Below are positions 32,715-41,166 of a DNA stretch of 64,000 nucleotides, piece by piece. A program made the position numbers and the translations under genes. A model generated the notes under the pieces. The model was not told where the DNA came from and searched no databases. It saw only the letters and a list, made by a program, of their open reading frames with translations. Origin of the DNA: Streptomyces sp. NBC_00459. GTDB lineage: Bacteria; Actinomycetota; Actinomycetes; Streptomycetales; Streptomycetaceae. Positions within the stretch are counted from its first letter, which is position 1; every line of letters begins with the position of its first letter. The stretch spans positions 6,634,001-6,698,000 of the forward strand of contig NZ_CP107903.1 of NCBI RefSeq assembly GCF_036013955.1, written 5' to 3'.

Positions 32715-33512
32715 ATGACGACCACCACTGGCACCACCGGCACCACTGGCATCACCGGGACAGGCGCCGGAACTGACTGGAATGCCTGGCAGGTGAGCTG
32801 GGACCGGCAGCAGGAGTGGTACATGCCGGACCGTGAGGAACGGTTCCGGATCATGCTCGACATGGTGGAGGCCCTCGTCGGCCCCGCCCCGCGCGTGCTC
32901 GACCTCGCGTGCGGCACGGGGAGTATCACGTCGCGGCTGCTCGACCGGTTCCCGCAGGCCACCAGCGTCGGCGTCGACCTCGACCCGGCGCTCCTGGCCA
33001 TCGCCGAGGGCACCTTCGCGGGCGACGACCGGGTCACCCTGGTCACGGCCGACCTCAAGGACCCGCAGTGGACGAGCGGGCTGCCGTACGACTCGTACGA
33101 CGCCGTGCTGACCGCCACCGCCCTGCACTGGCTGCACAGCGACCCTCTCGCGGAGCTCTACGGCCGGATCGCGGAGCTCGTCCGCGACGGCGGTCTGTTC
33201 ATGAACGCGGACCACATGATCGACGACAGCACGCCCCGGATCAACGCGGCGGAGCGCGCACTGCGCCACGCACGTATGGATCAGGCCAAACACGGCGGCG
33301 CCGTCGACTGGGCGGAATGGTGGCGGCTCGCCGCCCAGGACCCCGCCCTCGCCGGGCCGACCGTCCGCCGCTTCGAGATCTACGGCGAGCACGCCGACGG
33401 CGACATGCCCTCCGCCGGGTGGCACGCGCGCGTGCTGCGCGAGAAGGGGTTCGGGGAGGCGCGGCCGGTGTGGTGCTCACCCTCGGACACGCTGCTGCTC
33501 GCGCTCAAGTAG
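32715..33512 (+). CDS. SAM-dependent methyltransferase, class I
   Basis: A 265-residue methyltransferase. It opens with a repetitive Thr/Gly tail (MTTTTGTTGTTGITGTGAGT) before the fold. SAM motif I is VLDLACGTGSITSRLL (near residue 57), the acidic strand is SVGVDLDPALLAIAEG, and motif III is ELVRDGGLFMNADHM. Ribosome site GGAGGGG precedes the ATG. A Rho-independent terminator follows. No neighbour suggests a substrate. Confidence 0.84.
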   Translation: MTTTTGTTGTTGITGTGAGTDWNAWQVSWDRQQEWYMPDREERFRIMLDMVEALVGPAPRVLDLACGTGSITSRLLDRFPQATSVGVDLDPALLAIAEGTFAGDDRVTLVTADLKDPQWTSGLPYDSYDAVLTATALHWLHSDPLAELYGRIAELVRDGGLFMNADHMIDDSTPRINAAERALRHARMDQAKHGGAVDWAEWWRLAAQDPALAGPTVRRFEIYGEHADGDMPSAGWHARVLREKGFGEARPVWCSPSDTLLLALK

Positions 33513-33534
33513 CCCACGGGGGGCGGAAGGTCTC

Positions 33535-33564
33535 GGCGGTACGGGAAATCCGTACCGCCTTTTT
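33535..33564 (+). terminator. Intrinsic terminator after the methyltransferase
   Basis: 10-bp stem GGCGGTACGG / CCGTACCGCC, 5-base loop, followed directly by TTTTT: one of the few textbook intrinsic terminators here. Confidence 0.9.
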
Positions 33565-33650
33565 CGTGTGTGCCGCGTCCTGCCCGGGGTCCCACCGCAC
33601 TGGAAAGGGTGAGACGGTCTTCGACCAGTGGACCGGGAGAGGGGGGAAGG

Positions 33651-34139
33651 ATGACGCGGGGCGCGGACGCGACTCTGCACGCCTTCGTGGAGGGCAGACG
33701 CACGGCGCTGTTCCGGAGTGCCTATCTGCTCTGCGGCAACCGTGACGAGGCCGAGGACCTCGTACAGACGACGCTGGTGAAGGTCGTCCTCGGGGCGCGC
33801 AGATACGGGCGGCTGGACAACCTGGAGGCCTATGCGCGCCGGACGCTGGTCAACACCTTCATCGCGGGGCGCCGGCGCTTCTGGCGGCGCGAGCACGCGT
33901 ACGGCGAACTTCCGGAGACGCCCGCCGAGTCGGCGGACAGCGACACGGGGCTGATGGTGCGGGCCGCTCTCGCGGAACTCGCGCCCAAACAGCGGGCGGT
34001 ACTGGTGCTGCGCTACTGGGAGGACCTCAGCGTCAACGACACCGCGGACCTGCTCGGTATGCGGGTCAGCACGGTGAAGAGCCACGCGGCCAGGGGAATC
34101 GCGGCGATGCGGGCCGCGGTGCGGGAGGAGCACGTATGA
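33651..34139 (+). CDS. ECF sigma factor, SigE family
   Basis: A 162-residue extracytoplasmic-function sigma factor. Region 2 covers FRSAYLLCGNRDEAEDLVQT and EAYARRTLVNTFIAGRRR; region 4 covers LAPKQRAVLVLRYWEDLSVN and TADLLGMRVSTVKSHAARGI. The ATG at 33651 sits right after GGGAGAGGGGGGAAGG. It is translationally coupled (ATGA) to a membrane protein that may control it. Promoter targets unknown. Confidence 0.9.
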   Translation: MTRGADATLHAFVEGRRTALFRSAYLLCGNRDEAEDLVQTTLVKVVLGARRYGRLDNLEAYARRTLVNTFIAGRRRFWRREHAYGELPETPAESADSDTGLMVRAALAELAPKQRAVLVLRYWEDLSVNDTADLLGMRVSTVKSHAARGIAAMRAAVREEHV

Positions 34140-34936
34140 GCACCGACATCGACGAGGTCGAGACCTGGCTGGAGGGGCGGGAGCTTCTCGGACGGGCCGT
34201 GGGAGGGGTCTCCGCACCGACGGGGGCTGGTACGGAGGCGGTGTTCGCGCGGGCCGCGCGGGTGCGGCGGCGACGGTGGGGCGCGGTGACGGTCGTCGCG
34301 GCGGTCGGGGTCGCGGCGGGTGTGATCGCCGGGCCCGGGTGGCTGACGTACGACGAGGGTGGTGGCCGCGCCGCGAACACGGGGACGGTCAAGCCTCCCG
34401 GCCAGGCCACCGCCCTGGCGGCCGAGTTCGCGAAGCTGTTGCCCCCCGGTGTCGGTGCGATCCGTGAAGTGGACATGGACTACGTCCTGTTCCGGGAACC
34501 GGAGCATCCGGAGGCCGGACCCTTCGGCAAGTACTACGGCTCCTACACGGTCACCAGGGACGGCGGTGTCGGGTACCTCCGGGTCATCAACCGGTTCAGC
34601 AAGGCTCCGAGCGCGAGCTGGAAGACTCCTTGTTCGATTCCGGGCAAGGAGGACGGGCAGGAGTGCACCTTCGAGAGACTGCCGAACGGCAACGTCCTCG
34701 AAGTCCGGAAGGGCTGGAACCACCTCAGCGTCTTCATGGACAAGCGCCGCACCTGGGGTGAGTACCTCATCGCCACGCTCTACCTGAAGACCGGCGGCAC
34801 GGTCGAGGTCCACGACACCACCGGCTTCACGGGCCGGTACTCACTGGGGCCGCTGCTCAGGACCGCGCCGCTGACCAAGAGCCAGCTGCGTGAACTGGTG
34901 CTCGCACCCGAGCTGTTGAAGACGAGGAGCGGTTAG
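34136..34936 (+). CDS. Single-span membrane protein coupled to the ECF sigma factor, possible anti-sigma factor
   Basis: A 266-residue protein: cytosolic N-terminus (about 42 residues, ending VRRRRW), one transmembrane helix (about 43-65), then an extracytoplasmic domain containing two cysteines (in TPCSIPG and GQECTF) that could form a disulfide. It overlaps the sigma gene by four bases. The topology matches anti-sigma partners of SigE-family factors, but no zinc-binding HxxxCxxC motif is present, so the role is inferred from position. Confidence 0.7.
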   Translation: MSTDIDEVETWLEGRELLGRAVGGVSAPTGAGTEAVFARAARVRRRRWGAVTVVAAVGVAAGVIAGPGWLTYDEGGGRAANTGTVKPPGQATALAAEFAKLLPPGVGAIREVDMDYVLFREPEHPEAGPFGKYYGSYTVTRDGGVGYLRVINRFSKAPSASWKTPCSIPGKEDGQECTFERLPNGNVLEVRKGWNHLSVFMDKRRTWGEYLIATLYLKTGGTVEVHDTTGFTGRYSLGPLLRTAPLTKSQLRELVLAPELLKTRSG

Positions 34937-34943
34937 ACAACGC

Positions 34944-34980
34944 GGAAGGGGCGGTACGAGATCCTCGTACCGCCCCTTCC
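34944..34980. terminator. Strong bidirectional terminator
   Basis: 17-bp perfect stem GGAAGGGGCGGTACGAG / CTCGTACCGCCCCTTCC with a 3-base loop, between the ECF operon and the convergent ABC-transporter operon. Confidence 0.9.
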
Positions 34981-35000
34981 GTATGCACCCGTACGTCGTC

Positions 35001-35795
35001 TCAGAGCACCTTGGACAGGAACGACTGTGTGCGCTCGTGCTGCGGGTTCGTCAGGACGTCGCGCGGGTTGCCGGACTCGACGACCACACCGCCGTCCATG
35101 AAGACGAGGCTGTCGCCCACCTCGCGGGCGAAGCCCATCTCGTGGGTGACGACGACCATCGTCATCCCGGACTCGGCCAGGTCACGCATGACGTCGAGGA
35201 CGTCACCGACCAGCTCCGGGTCCAGGGCCGAGGTCGGCTCGTCGAACAGCATCAGCTTCGGGTCCATGGCCAGGGCCCGGGCGATGGCGACGCGCTGCTG
35301 CTGGCCGCCGGAAAGCTGCGAGGGGTAGTTCGCGGCCTTGTCGGCCAGTCCCACGCGCTCCAGGAGCTGGCCCGCACGCTCGCGGGCCTGCGCCTTGACC
35401 ACGCCCTTGACCTGGACCGGGGCCTCCATGACGTTCTCCAGCGCCGTCATGTGCGGGAACAGGTTGAAGCGCTGGAACACCATGCCGATGTCCCGCCGCT
35501 TCAGCGCGACCTCGCTGTCCTTCAGCTCGTACAGCTTGTCGCCCTTCTGGCGGTAGCCGACCAGCTCCCCGTCGACGTACAGGCGCCCGGCGTTGACCTT
35601 CTCCAGGTGGTTGATGCACCTGAGGAACGTCGACTTGCCGGAGCCGGAGGGGCCGATGAGGCAGAAGACCTCGCCCGACCTCACCTCCAGGTCGATGCCC
35701 TTGAGGACCTCGACGGGGCCGAAGGACTTGTGGACGCCCTCCGACTTGACCATCGCGACGCCGTCCGCGGACCCGGTGACCTTTTCCGTACTCAT
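35001..35795 (-). CDS. Polar amino-acid ABC transporter, ATP-binding protein
   Basis: A 264-residue GlnQ/HisP-type ATPase. Walker A is GPSGSGKSTFLR, the ABC signature is LSGGQQQRVAIARALAMDP, Walker B is LMLFDEPTSALDPE, and the switch histidine is in VVVTHEMGFA. ATG 35795 has TGGAGG upstream. Third gene of a three-gene operon (binding protein, permease, ATPase), with two bases between permease stop and this start. It powers uptake of a polar amino acid such as glutamate or glutamine; the exact solute is not shown. Confidence 0.92.
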   Translation of the reverse strand: MSTEKVTGSADGVAMVKSEGVHKSFGPVEVLKGIDLEVRSGEVFCLIGPSGSGKSTFLRCINHLEKVNAGRLYVDGELVGYRQKGDKLYELKDSEVALKRRDIGMVFQRFNLFPHMTALENVMEAPVQVKGVVKAQARERAGQLLERVGLADKAANYPSQLSGGQQQRVAIARALAMDPKLMLFDEPTSALDPELVGDVLDVMRDLAESGMTMVVVTHEMGFAREVGDSLVFMDGGVVVESGNPRDVLTNPQHERTQSFLSKVL

Positions 35796-35797
35796 GG

Positions 35798-36727
35798 TCA
35801 GCGCCTCCAGCTTCCGAGGGACAGCATGTTCGCCTTGATCTTCTGGAACGGCGTGTCCGCGAGCGTACGGCTGGAACCGCGCGCGTAGTACCGCTCGATG
35901 TAGTACTGGCCGACGCTGAGGACCGAGGTGAGGATCAGGTACCAGGCAGCGGCGAGGAAGTACATCTCCACCGGGGCACCGGACGTCTGCCCGATGTCCT
36001 GGGCGTAGCGGAACAGTTCGGCGAACTGGACCACCGACACCAGCGAGGTCGTCTTCAGCATGTTGATGACCTCGTTGCCCGTGGGGGGCACGATCACGCG
36101 CATCGCCTGCGGGATCACGATCCGGCGCAGGGTCTTGGCGTGGCTCATGCCCAGGGCGTGCGAGGCCTCGGTCTGGCCCTCGTCGACCGACAGGAGGCCG
36201 GCGCGGCAGATCTCCGCCATGTAGGCGGCCTCGTTCAGGCCCAGGCCCAGGAGCGCCGTCAGGAGCGGCGTCATGAAGCTGGACCAGTAGTCCTTGTAGA
36301 TCGGACCGAGGTTGATGTACGTGAAGACCAGGCCCAGGTTGAACCAGACGACGAGCTGGACCAGGACCGGGGTGCCGCGGAAGAACCAGATGTAGAACCA
36401 GGCGATGGTCGAGGTCACCGGGTTCTTCGACAGCCGCATGACGGCGAGCAGGACGCCGCCGACGATGCCGATCACCATCGAGAGGACCGTCAGCAGGAGG
36501 GTCTTCCAGACGCCCGTGATGATCCGGTCGTCGAAGAAGTAGTCCGGTACGGCGCCCCAGTTGATGTTGCCCTGGGCGAACGCGTAGACGATCGCGACGA
36601 AGAGCGCGATGGCGATCACGGCCGAGACGTACCGCCCGTAGTGCCGGACCGGGATGGCCCTGATGGCCTCCGGTCCGGCCGGGGGAGTGTCCGCCGGTCC
36701 TGTCGCCTTGTCGATGTCAACAGTCAC
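35798..36727 (-). CDS. Polar amino-acid ABC transporter permease
   Basis: A 309-residue HisM/GlnP-type permease with an N-terminal span (about 31-52), then the permease core. The EAA loop reads TEASHALGMSHAKTLRRIVI near residue 200, followed by PQAMRVIVPPTGNEVI, the family signature. GTG 36727 is used with an AAAGG site. It ends just before the ATPase gene. A single permease gene implies a homodimeric channel. Confidence 0.9.
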   Translation of the reverse strand: MTVDIDKATGPADTPPAGPEAIRAIPVRHYGRYVSAVIAIALFVAIVYAFAQGNINWGAVPDYFFDDRIITGVWKTLLLTVLSMVIGIVGGVLLAVMRLSKNPVTSTIAWFYIWFFRGTPVLVQLVVWFNLGLVFTYINLGPIYKDYWSSFMTPLLTALLGLGLNEAAYMAEICRAGLLSVDEGQTEASHALGMSHAKTLRRIVIPQAMRVIVPPTGNEVINMLKTTSLVSVVQFAELFRYAQDIGQTSGAPVEMYFLAAAWYLILTSVLSVGQYYIERYYARGSSRTLADTPFQKIKANMLSLGSWRR

Positions 36728-36770
36728 GGGTGTTGCCTTTCAGTGCCCGTAGCTTCCGTGAGCTTCGAGG

Positions 36771-37724
36771 TCACTTGCCGCCGTTGACGGTGGCCGAGGT
36801 CACGGCGCCGTCCTCGACGCCCCACTTGGCGATGATCTTGGTGTACTCGCCGTTCTTGATGATCGCGTCGAGCGCGGCCTGCAGGGCGTCCCGCAGCTGC
36901 GTGTTCGACTTGGCGACCGCGATGCCGTAAGGCGCCGCCTCGACCTGCTCGCCGACGACCTGGAAGTCGTTGCCGCCGCCCGAGGTCTTCACCGCGTACG
37001 CCGTGACCGGGAAGTCGGAGGAGCCGGCGTCCGCGCCGCCCGCGCGCACCCGGGTCTGGGCCTGCTGGTCGTTGTCGTACGACTCGATGGCGATCTTCTT
37101 GCCGCCCGTGCACTTCTTCGACTCGGCCTTGGCGAGGTCCTCGGAGACCGTGCCGCGCTGGACCGCGATCTTCTTGCCGCAGAGGTCGGCCCAGGTCTTG
37201 ATGCCCTGGTCGTCGCCCTTCTTGGTGTAGATCGAGACGCCGGCGGTGAAGTAGTCGACGAAGTCGACGCCCTCGCCGACCTTCTTGCCGTTCTCGGTGC
37301 CCTCCTGGCGGTCCTTGGTGTCGGTCATCGCGGACATGGCGATGTCGTACCGCTTGGAGCGCAGACCCGTGATCAGGGTGTCGAAGGTGCCGTTCTGGAA
37401 CTCGAACTTCACGCCGAGCTGCTTGCCCATGGCGTCCGCGAGGTCCGGGTCGAGACCGACCGTCTTGCCGGAGTCGTCCTTGAACTCGACCGGCGCGTAC
37501 GCGATGTCCGAGCCGACCGTGACGACGCCCTTGTCCCGGATCGCCTGGGGCAGCTTGGCGGCCAGCGGGGCGGAGCTCGTCGAGGCGCTCTCCGAGCCCT
37601 TGTCCTTGTCCTTGGTCTGGTCACCGCATCCGGTGAGCAGCAGCGCGCCCGCGACCGCGATCGCACCGACCGCGGCTAGCCGGTTCTGCGCAGCGGTCGT
37701 ACGAAGGGTGGAGCTTGCGGTCAT
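36771..37724 (-). CDS. Polar amino-acid ABC transporter, solute-binding lipoprotein
   Basis: A 317-residue family 3 binding protein. The signal peptide ends in lipobox LLTGC (C33), followed by a charged linker (GDQTKDKDKGSES). The ligand domain has GSDIAYAPVEF, the family motif GLDPDLADAMGKQLGVKFEF and RYDIAMSAMTDTKDRQEG. Ribosome site GGAGGAA precedes ATG 37724. It captures an amino acid at the outer membrane face for the two following gene products. Confidence 0.92.
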   Translation of the reverse strand: MTASSTLRTTAAQNRLAAVGAIAVAGALLLTGCGDQTKDKDKGSESASTSSAPLAAKLPQAIRDKGVVTVGSDIAYAPVEFKDDSGKTVGLDPDLADAMGKQLGVKFEFQNGTFDTLITGLRSKRYDIAMSAMTDTKDRQEGTENGKKVGEGVDFVDYFTAGVSIYTKKGDDQGIKTWADLCGKKIAVQRGTVSEDLAKAESKKCTGGKKIAIESYDNDQQAQTRVRAGGADAGSSDFPVTAYAVKTSGGGNDFQVVGEQVEAAPYGIAVAKSNTQLRDALQAALDAIIKNGEYTKIIAKWGVEDGAVTSATVNGGK

Positions 37725-38415
37725 GGTGAGTTCCTCCGGCGGATGGATGGTGTGCCATTGGGGCCGGCGCCCGCCCAGGGGGCGGACGGTGCCGGCGGGT
37801 CGGTCGACTGGTGCACACATCTTTGAGTGTCGCGACCTTGTGTGATTACGGCATCTTGCCATTCGGGCGGAGGCATTCAGACGACCGGCTATGTCAAAAT
37901 CGGATAACGGGTGACCCCCGTAGAGCGTCAGGTCGGTGCATCAGAGCCGGACCTTCCCGGATCTTCTACGGGAATCAGTCGTTCCGGCCGGAAGATCTTC
38001 GGTGTATCTCGCCTGGTGAGCGGCTGTTGCATCCGTAAGCATCCGTACACGCGGCCGCGTGAGGACTCCGCCCCGACCCGTGGTCCGGCTCGTTGCCCGA
38101 CAGGGCCTCGACTCGGTGCCCGGCCGGACGTCGACCCGCCCCTCGATTTGATCGATCATGCCCGGGTATGTGGGCATGTGTGGTGATGAGTCATGTCGCC
38201 CCCGTGTGACCTTGGCGGTATGGGGTCGTCGGCGGTGTCCTCCGTCCGGTAAGAAGGTTCTTTACACCCCTCATCAGGGGCTCAGGGCGCGTGTGCGGCG
38301 CGCCCGTCGCGTTCGTGCCCGTGCGCATCACTCACCGGGGCCTTGCGCGGTGCCCGCCCACCCCTCACCAGGAGTGGCCACCCTCAAACCGTGAAGACCT
38401 AAGGGGTACAACAAA
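37725..38415. other. 691-bp divergent intergenic region
   Basis: Promoter region between the amino-acid transporter (minus) and malic enzyme (plus). Short open frames occur (for example 37911-38186), but none has a ribosome site together with plausible composition, and I regard none as a gene. Two near-identical 14-mers, CACCCCTCAYCAGG, lie 94 bp apart at 38265-38278 and 38359-38372, the second 44 bp before the malic enzyme start. A TTGACA-like sequence (minus strand) lies near 37891. No riboswitch or RNA gene was recognised. Confidence 0.6.
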
Positions 38416-39624
38416 GTGGCAGCGGAGATCGTCAATCCTCGCAGCGACATCCACGCCGACAGTGATGCCGGTGAGTTCGACCCGGCGTTCGCCCTGCACC
38501 GGGGCGGCAAGATGGCCGTGCAGGCCACCGTGCCGATCCGCGACAAGGACGACCTGTCCCTCGCGTACACACCCGGTGTGGCCCGCGTGTGCACCGCCAT
38601 CGCCGAGCAGCCCGACCTCGTCAACGACTACACGTGGAAGTCGTCCGTCGTCGCGGTCGTGACGGACGGTACGGCCGTCCTCGGACTCGGGGACATCGGC
38701 CCCGAGGCGTCCCTCCCGGTGATGGAGGGCAAGGCGATCCTGTTCAAGCAGTTCGGCGGCGTGGACGCGGTTCCGATCGCGCTGGCCTGCACGGGCGTGG
38801 ACGAGATCATCGAGACGGTGGTCCGGCTGGCGCCGTCCTTCGGTGGCATCAACCTGGAGGACATCTCGGCACCGCGGTGCTTCGAGATCGAGCGGCGGCT
38901 CCAGGAGCAGCTGGACATCCCCGTCTTCCACGACGACCAGCACGGCACGGCGGTCGTGACGCTGGCGGCCCTGCGCAACGCTGCGCGGCTCACCGGGCGG
39001 GAGCTCGGGGAGCTGCGGGGTGTGATCTCGGGCGCGGGCGCGGCGGGCGTCGCCATCGCGAAGTTCCTCCTTGAGGCGGGGCTCGGCGATGTCGCCGTCG
39101 CCGACCGCAAGGGCATCGTCTCGGCGGACCGGGACGACCTCACGCCGGTCAAGCGCGAGCTGGCCGAGCTGACGAACAGGGCAGGGCTGACGGGGTCGCT
39201 GGAGAGTGCCCTGGAGGGCGCCGACGTCTTCATCGGCGTCTCCGGCGGTACGGTCCCGGAGGCCGCGGTGGCTTCGATGGCCAAGGACGCGTTCGTGTTC
39301 GCGATGGCCAACCCGGACCCCGAGGTGCACCCCGATGTGGCGCACAGGTACGCGGCGGTCGTCGCGACCGGGCGCTCGGACTTCCCGAACCAGATCAACA
39401 ACGTGCTGGCGTTCCCGGGGATCTTCGCGGGGGCGCTGCAGGTGCGGGCCTCGCGGATCACGGAGGGGATGAAGATCGCGGCGGCGGACGCGCTCGCGGC
39501 TGTCGTCGGTGAGGATCTGGCCGCCGACTACGTGATTCCGTCGCCGTTCGACCCGCGGGTCGCTCCGGCGGTGACCGCGGCGGTCGCTGCGGCGGCTCGG
39601 GCGGAGGGTGTCGCTCGCCGCTGA
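38416..39624 (+). CDS. Malic enzyme (NAD(P)-dependent, decarboxylating)
   Basis: Oxidatively decarboxylates malate to pyruvate. The 402-residue protein has the short bacterial form without a phosphotransacetylase domain. Motifs include AYTPGVARVC, VVTDGTAVLGLGDIG, the metal/substrate segment FHDDQHGTAVVTLAA, and the dinucleotide fold VISGAGAAGVAIAKFLL. GTG 38416 follows AAGGGG. Cofactor choice (NAD or NADP) was not decided. A dispersed repeat follows. Confidence 0.93.
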   Translation: MAAEIVNPRSDIHADSDAGEFDPAFALHRGGKMAVQATVPIRDKDDLSLAYTPGVARVCTAIAEQPDLVNDYTWKSSVVAVVTDGTAVLGLGDIGPEASLPVMEGKAILFKQFGGVDAVPIALACTGVDEIIETVVRLAPSFGGINLEDISAPRCFEIERRLQEQLDIPVFHDDQHGTAVVTLAALRNAARLTGRELGELRGVISGAGAAGVAIAKFLLEAGLGDVAVADRKGIVSADRDDLTPVKRELAELTNRAGLTGSLESALEGADVFIGVSGGTVPEAAVASMAKDAFVFAMANPDPEVHPDVAHRYAAVVATGRSDFPNQINNVLAFPGIFAGALQVRASRITEGMKIAAADALAAVVGEDLAADYVIPSPFDPRVAPAVTAAVAAAARAEGVARR

Positions 39625-39654
39625 GGCTTGTGTCCAGTGGTGGCCCGGCCCGCC

Positions 39655-39800
39655 TCACCCTGGGGGCCGCGCCCCCAGACCCCCGCTTCGGCCCTGAAGG
39701 GGCCTCGTCCTCAAGCGCCGGACGGGCTGGAAGGCGGAGCGGGGGTTCGGGGGCAGCGCCCCCGAGGACGGGACGGGTAGGGGCGGCGGGGGCGAGATCA
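39655..39800. repeat. Dispersed GC-rich intergenic repeat (copy 2, partly inverted)
   Basis: CTGGGGGCCGCGCCCCCAGA, GGCCCTGAAGGGGCC and CAAGCGCCGGACGGGCTGGA are the reverse complement of the first part of the 21128-21240 repeat; the following GACGGGTAGGGGCGGCGGGG module is in the same orientation as in that copy. Confidence 0.65.
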
Positions 39801-39851
39801 ACAGGGCGTGTGTCACAGCGCCACCTCGTTCCCCCGGCCCGTCCCGACCCC

Positions 39852-39857
39852 TATCGT
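39852..39857 (+). promoter_or_regulatory. -10 element of the MDR oxidoreductase
   Basis: TATCGT, seven bases, then ATG 39865; no ribosome site, so probably leaderless. Confidence 0.45.
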
Positions 39858-39864
39858 CAAGGTC

Positions 39865-40830
39865 ATGTTCGCTGCCTACGCCGCCCGAATCGACCCCGAC
39901 CACCCGCTCGACGGGCTGGAGTTGGGCGACCGCCCAGCCCCCGAGACGCGCCCCGGCTGGACGACGATCGATGTCAGGGCCGCCTCGCTCAACCACCACG
40001 ACCTCTGGTCCCTGCGCGGGGTCGGACTCCCCGAGGACCGGCTCCCGATGATCCTCGGCTGCGACGCCGCAGGCGTCGACGCGGACGGCAACGAGGTCGT
40101 CCTGCACTCCGTCATCGGCCAGACCGGCCACGGCGTCGGCCCCAAGGAACCCCGTTCCATCCTCACCGAGCGCTACCAGGGCACCTTCGCCGAGCAGGTC
40201 GCCGTACCGGCGTGGAACGTCCTGCCCAAGCCCAAGGAACTCTCCTTCGCGGAGGCCGCCTGTCTGCCCACGGCCTGGCTGACGGCGTACCGCATGCTCT
40301 TCACCAACGCGGGCGTACGCCCCGGCGACTCGGTGCTCGTGCAGGGTGCCGGCGGCGGTGTCGCGACCGCCGCGATCGTGCTCGGCAAGGCGGCGGGCCT
40401 GCGGGTCTTCGCCACCAGCCGGGACGAGGCCAAGCGGAAGCGGGCGATGGAGCTGGGCGCCGTCGAGGCGGTGGAGTCCGGGGCGCGGCTGCCGCAGCGC
40501 GTGGACGCGGTGATCGAGACGGTCGGGGCGGCCACCTGGTCGCACTCGGTCAAGTCGCTGCGGCCCGGCGGCACGCTCGTCATCTCGGGCGCCACCAGCG
40601 GCGACCGGCCCTCGCACGCCGAACTGACCCGGATCTTCTTCCTCGAACTCAAGGTCGTCGGCTCGACGATGGGCACGAAGGACGAGCTGGAGGACCTGCT
40701 GTCGTTCTGCGCCGCCACCGGTGTACGTCCCGTCATCGACGAGGTGCTCCCGCTGGACCGGGCCCGCGAGGGCTTCGAACGCCTTGAGTCCGGTGACCTG
40801 TTCGGCAAGATCGTCCTCACCACCTCCTGA
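39865..40830 (+). CDS. MDR-family zinc-independent alcohol dehydrogenase / quinone oxidoreductase
   Basis: A 321-residue medium-chain dehydrogenase/reductase. The N-terminal fold contains LNHHDLWSLRGVG and LGCDAAGVD; the cofactor site is VLVQGAGGGVATAAIVLGKA (near residue 150), followed by VFATSRDEAKRKRA, whose Ser-Arg suggests NADPH. The structural-zinc cysteine cluster is missing, as in quinone oxidoreductases. ATG 39865 starts at MFAAYAARID. Substrate unknown. Confidence 0.85.
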   Translation: MFAAYAARIDPDHPLDGLELGDRPAPETRPGWTTIDVRAASLNHHDLWSLRGVGLPEDRLPMILGCDAAGVDADGNEVVLHSVIGQTGHGVGPKEPRSILTERYQGTFAEQVAVPAWNVLPKPKELSFAEAACLPTAWLTAYRMLFTNAGVRPGDSVLVQGAGGGVATAAIVLGKAAGLRVFATSRDEAKRKRAMELGAVEAVESGARLPQRVDAVIETVGAATWSHSVKSLRPGGTLVISGATSGDRPSHAELTRIFFLELKVVGSTMGTKDELEDLLSFCAATGVRPVIDEVLPLDRAREGFERLESGDLFGKIVLTTS

Positions 40831-40856
40831 TCCTCCAGCACGTATACGTCTCGTTG

Positions 40857-40884
40857 CGGCGGGCCCGGGTTTCCGGGCCCGCCG
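40857..40884 (+). terminator. Hairpin terminator after the oxidoreductase
   Basis: 12-bp perfect stem CGGCGGGCCCGG / CCGGGCCCGCCG with a 4-base loop. Confidence 0.8.
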
Positions 40885-40908
40885 TTCGCGTGTCCGCACA
40901 CTTCGAGA

Positions 40909-40926
40909 TGTCAACCAGGGTTGACA
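40909..40926. promoter_or_regulatory. Palindromic operator 1 upstream of the HTH/Clp-N genes
   Basis: TGTCAACCAGGGTTGACA: perfect 8-bp arms around AG. Its right arm contains the TTGACA -35 box of the promoter. Confidence 0.75.
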
Positions 40927-40950
40927 TGAGGCTGTGTGTCAACCTAAGTT
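40921..40950 (+). promoter_or_regulatory. Promoter of the HTH/Clp-N genes (leaderless layout)
   Basis: TTGACA (40921-40926), 18 bases, TAAGTT (40945-40950), six bases, then ATG 40957. No ribosome site is present. Confidence 0.7.
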
Positions 40951-40954
40951 GACG
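40937..40954. promoter_or_regulatory. Palindromic operator 2 covering the -10 element
   Basis: TGTCAACCTAAGTTGACG: near-perfect copy of operator 1, 28 bp centre to centre, covering the -10 box and ending two bases before the ATG. Confidence 0.75.
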
Positions 40955-40956
40955 TC

Positions 40957-41166
40957 ATGACGGAAGCAACAGATCTCGCCGAGCGGGCGGGCGACCGCGA
41001 CCCGCGGGTCGGACTGCGGGCCGTCTCCGCGCTGCGGAAGCTGGTCGAGCAGCTGGAGGCGGTGCAGGTGCGCAGCGCGCGCAATCAGGGCTGGTCGTGG
41101 CAGGAGATCGCCGCGGAACTCGGTGTCAGTCGGCAGGCCGTGCACAAGAAATACGGGAGGCTTTGA
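40957..41166 (+). CDS. Small helix-turn-helix protein (69 aa), probable autoregulator
   Basis: A 69-residue protein: a helical N-terminus (LRAVSALRKLVEQLEAVQV) and a C-terminal helix-turn-helix reading WSWQEIAAELGVSRQAVHKK, like region 4 of sigma factors. It overlaps the downstream Clp-N gene (TGATG). The two palindromes over its promoter are natural candidates for its own binding site. No regulator family name is assigned. Confidence 0.85.
   Translation: MTEATDLAERAGDRDPRVGLRAVSALRKLVEQLEAVQVRSARNQGWSWQEIAAELGVSRQAVHKKYGRL

Noticed and set aside
37911..38394. Short open frames in the long intergenic region before malic enzyme
   Set aside because: No ribosome sites, odd composition and overlapping frames on both strands; the region looks like promoter DNA.
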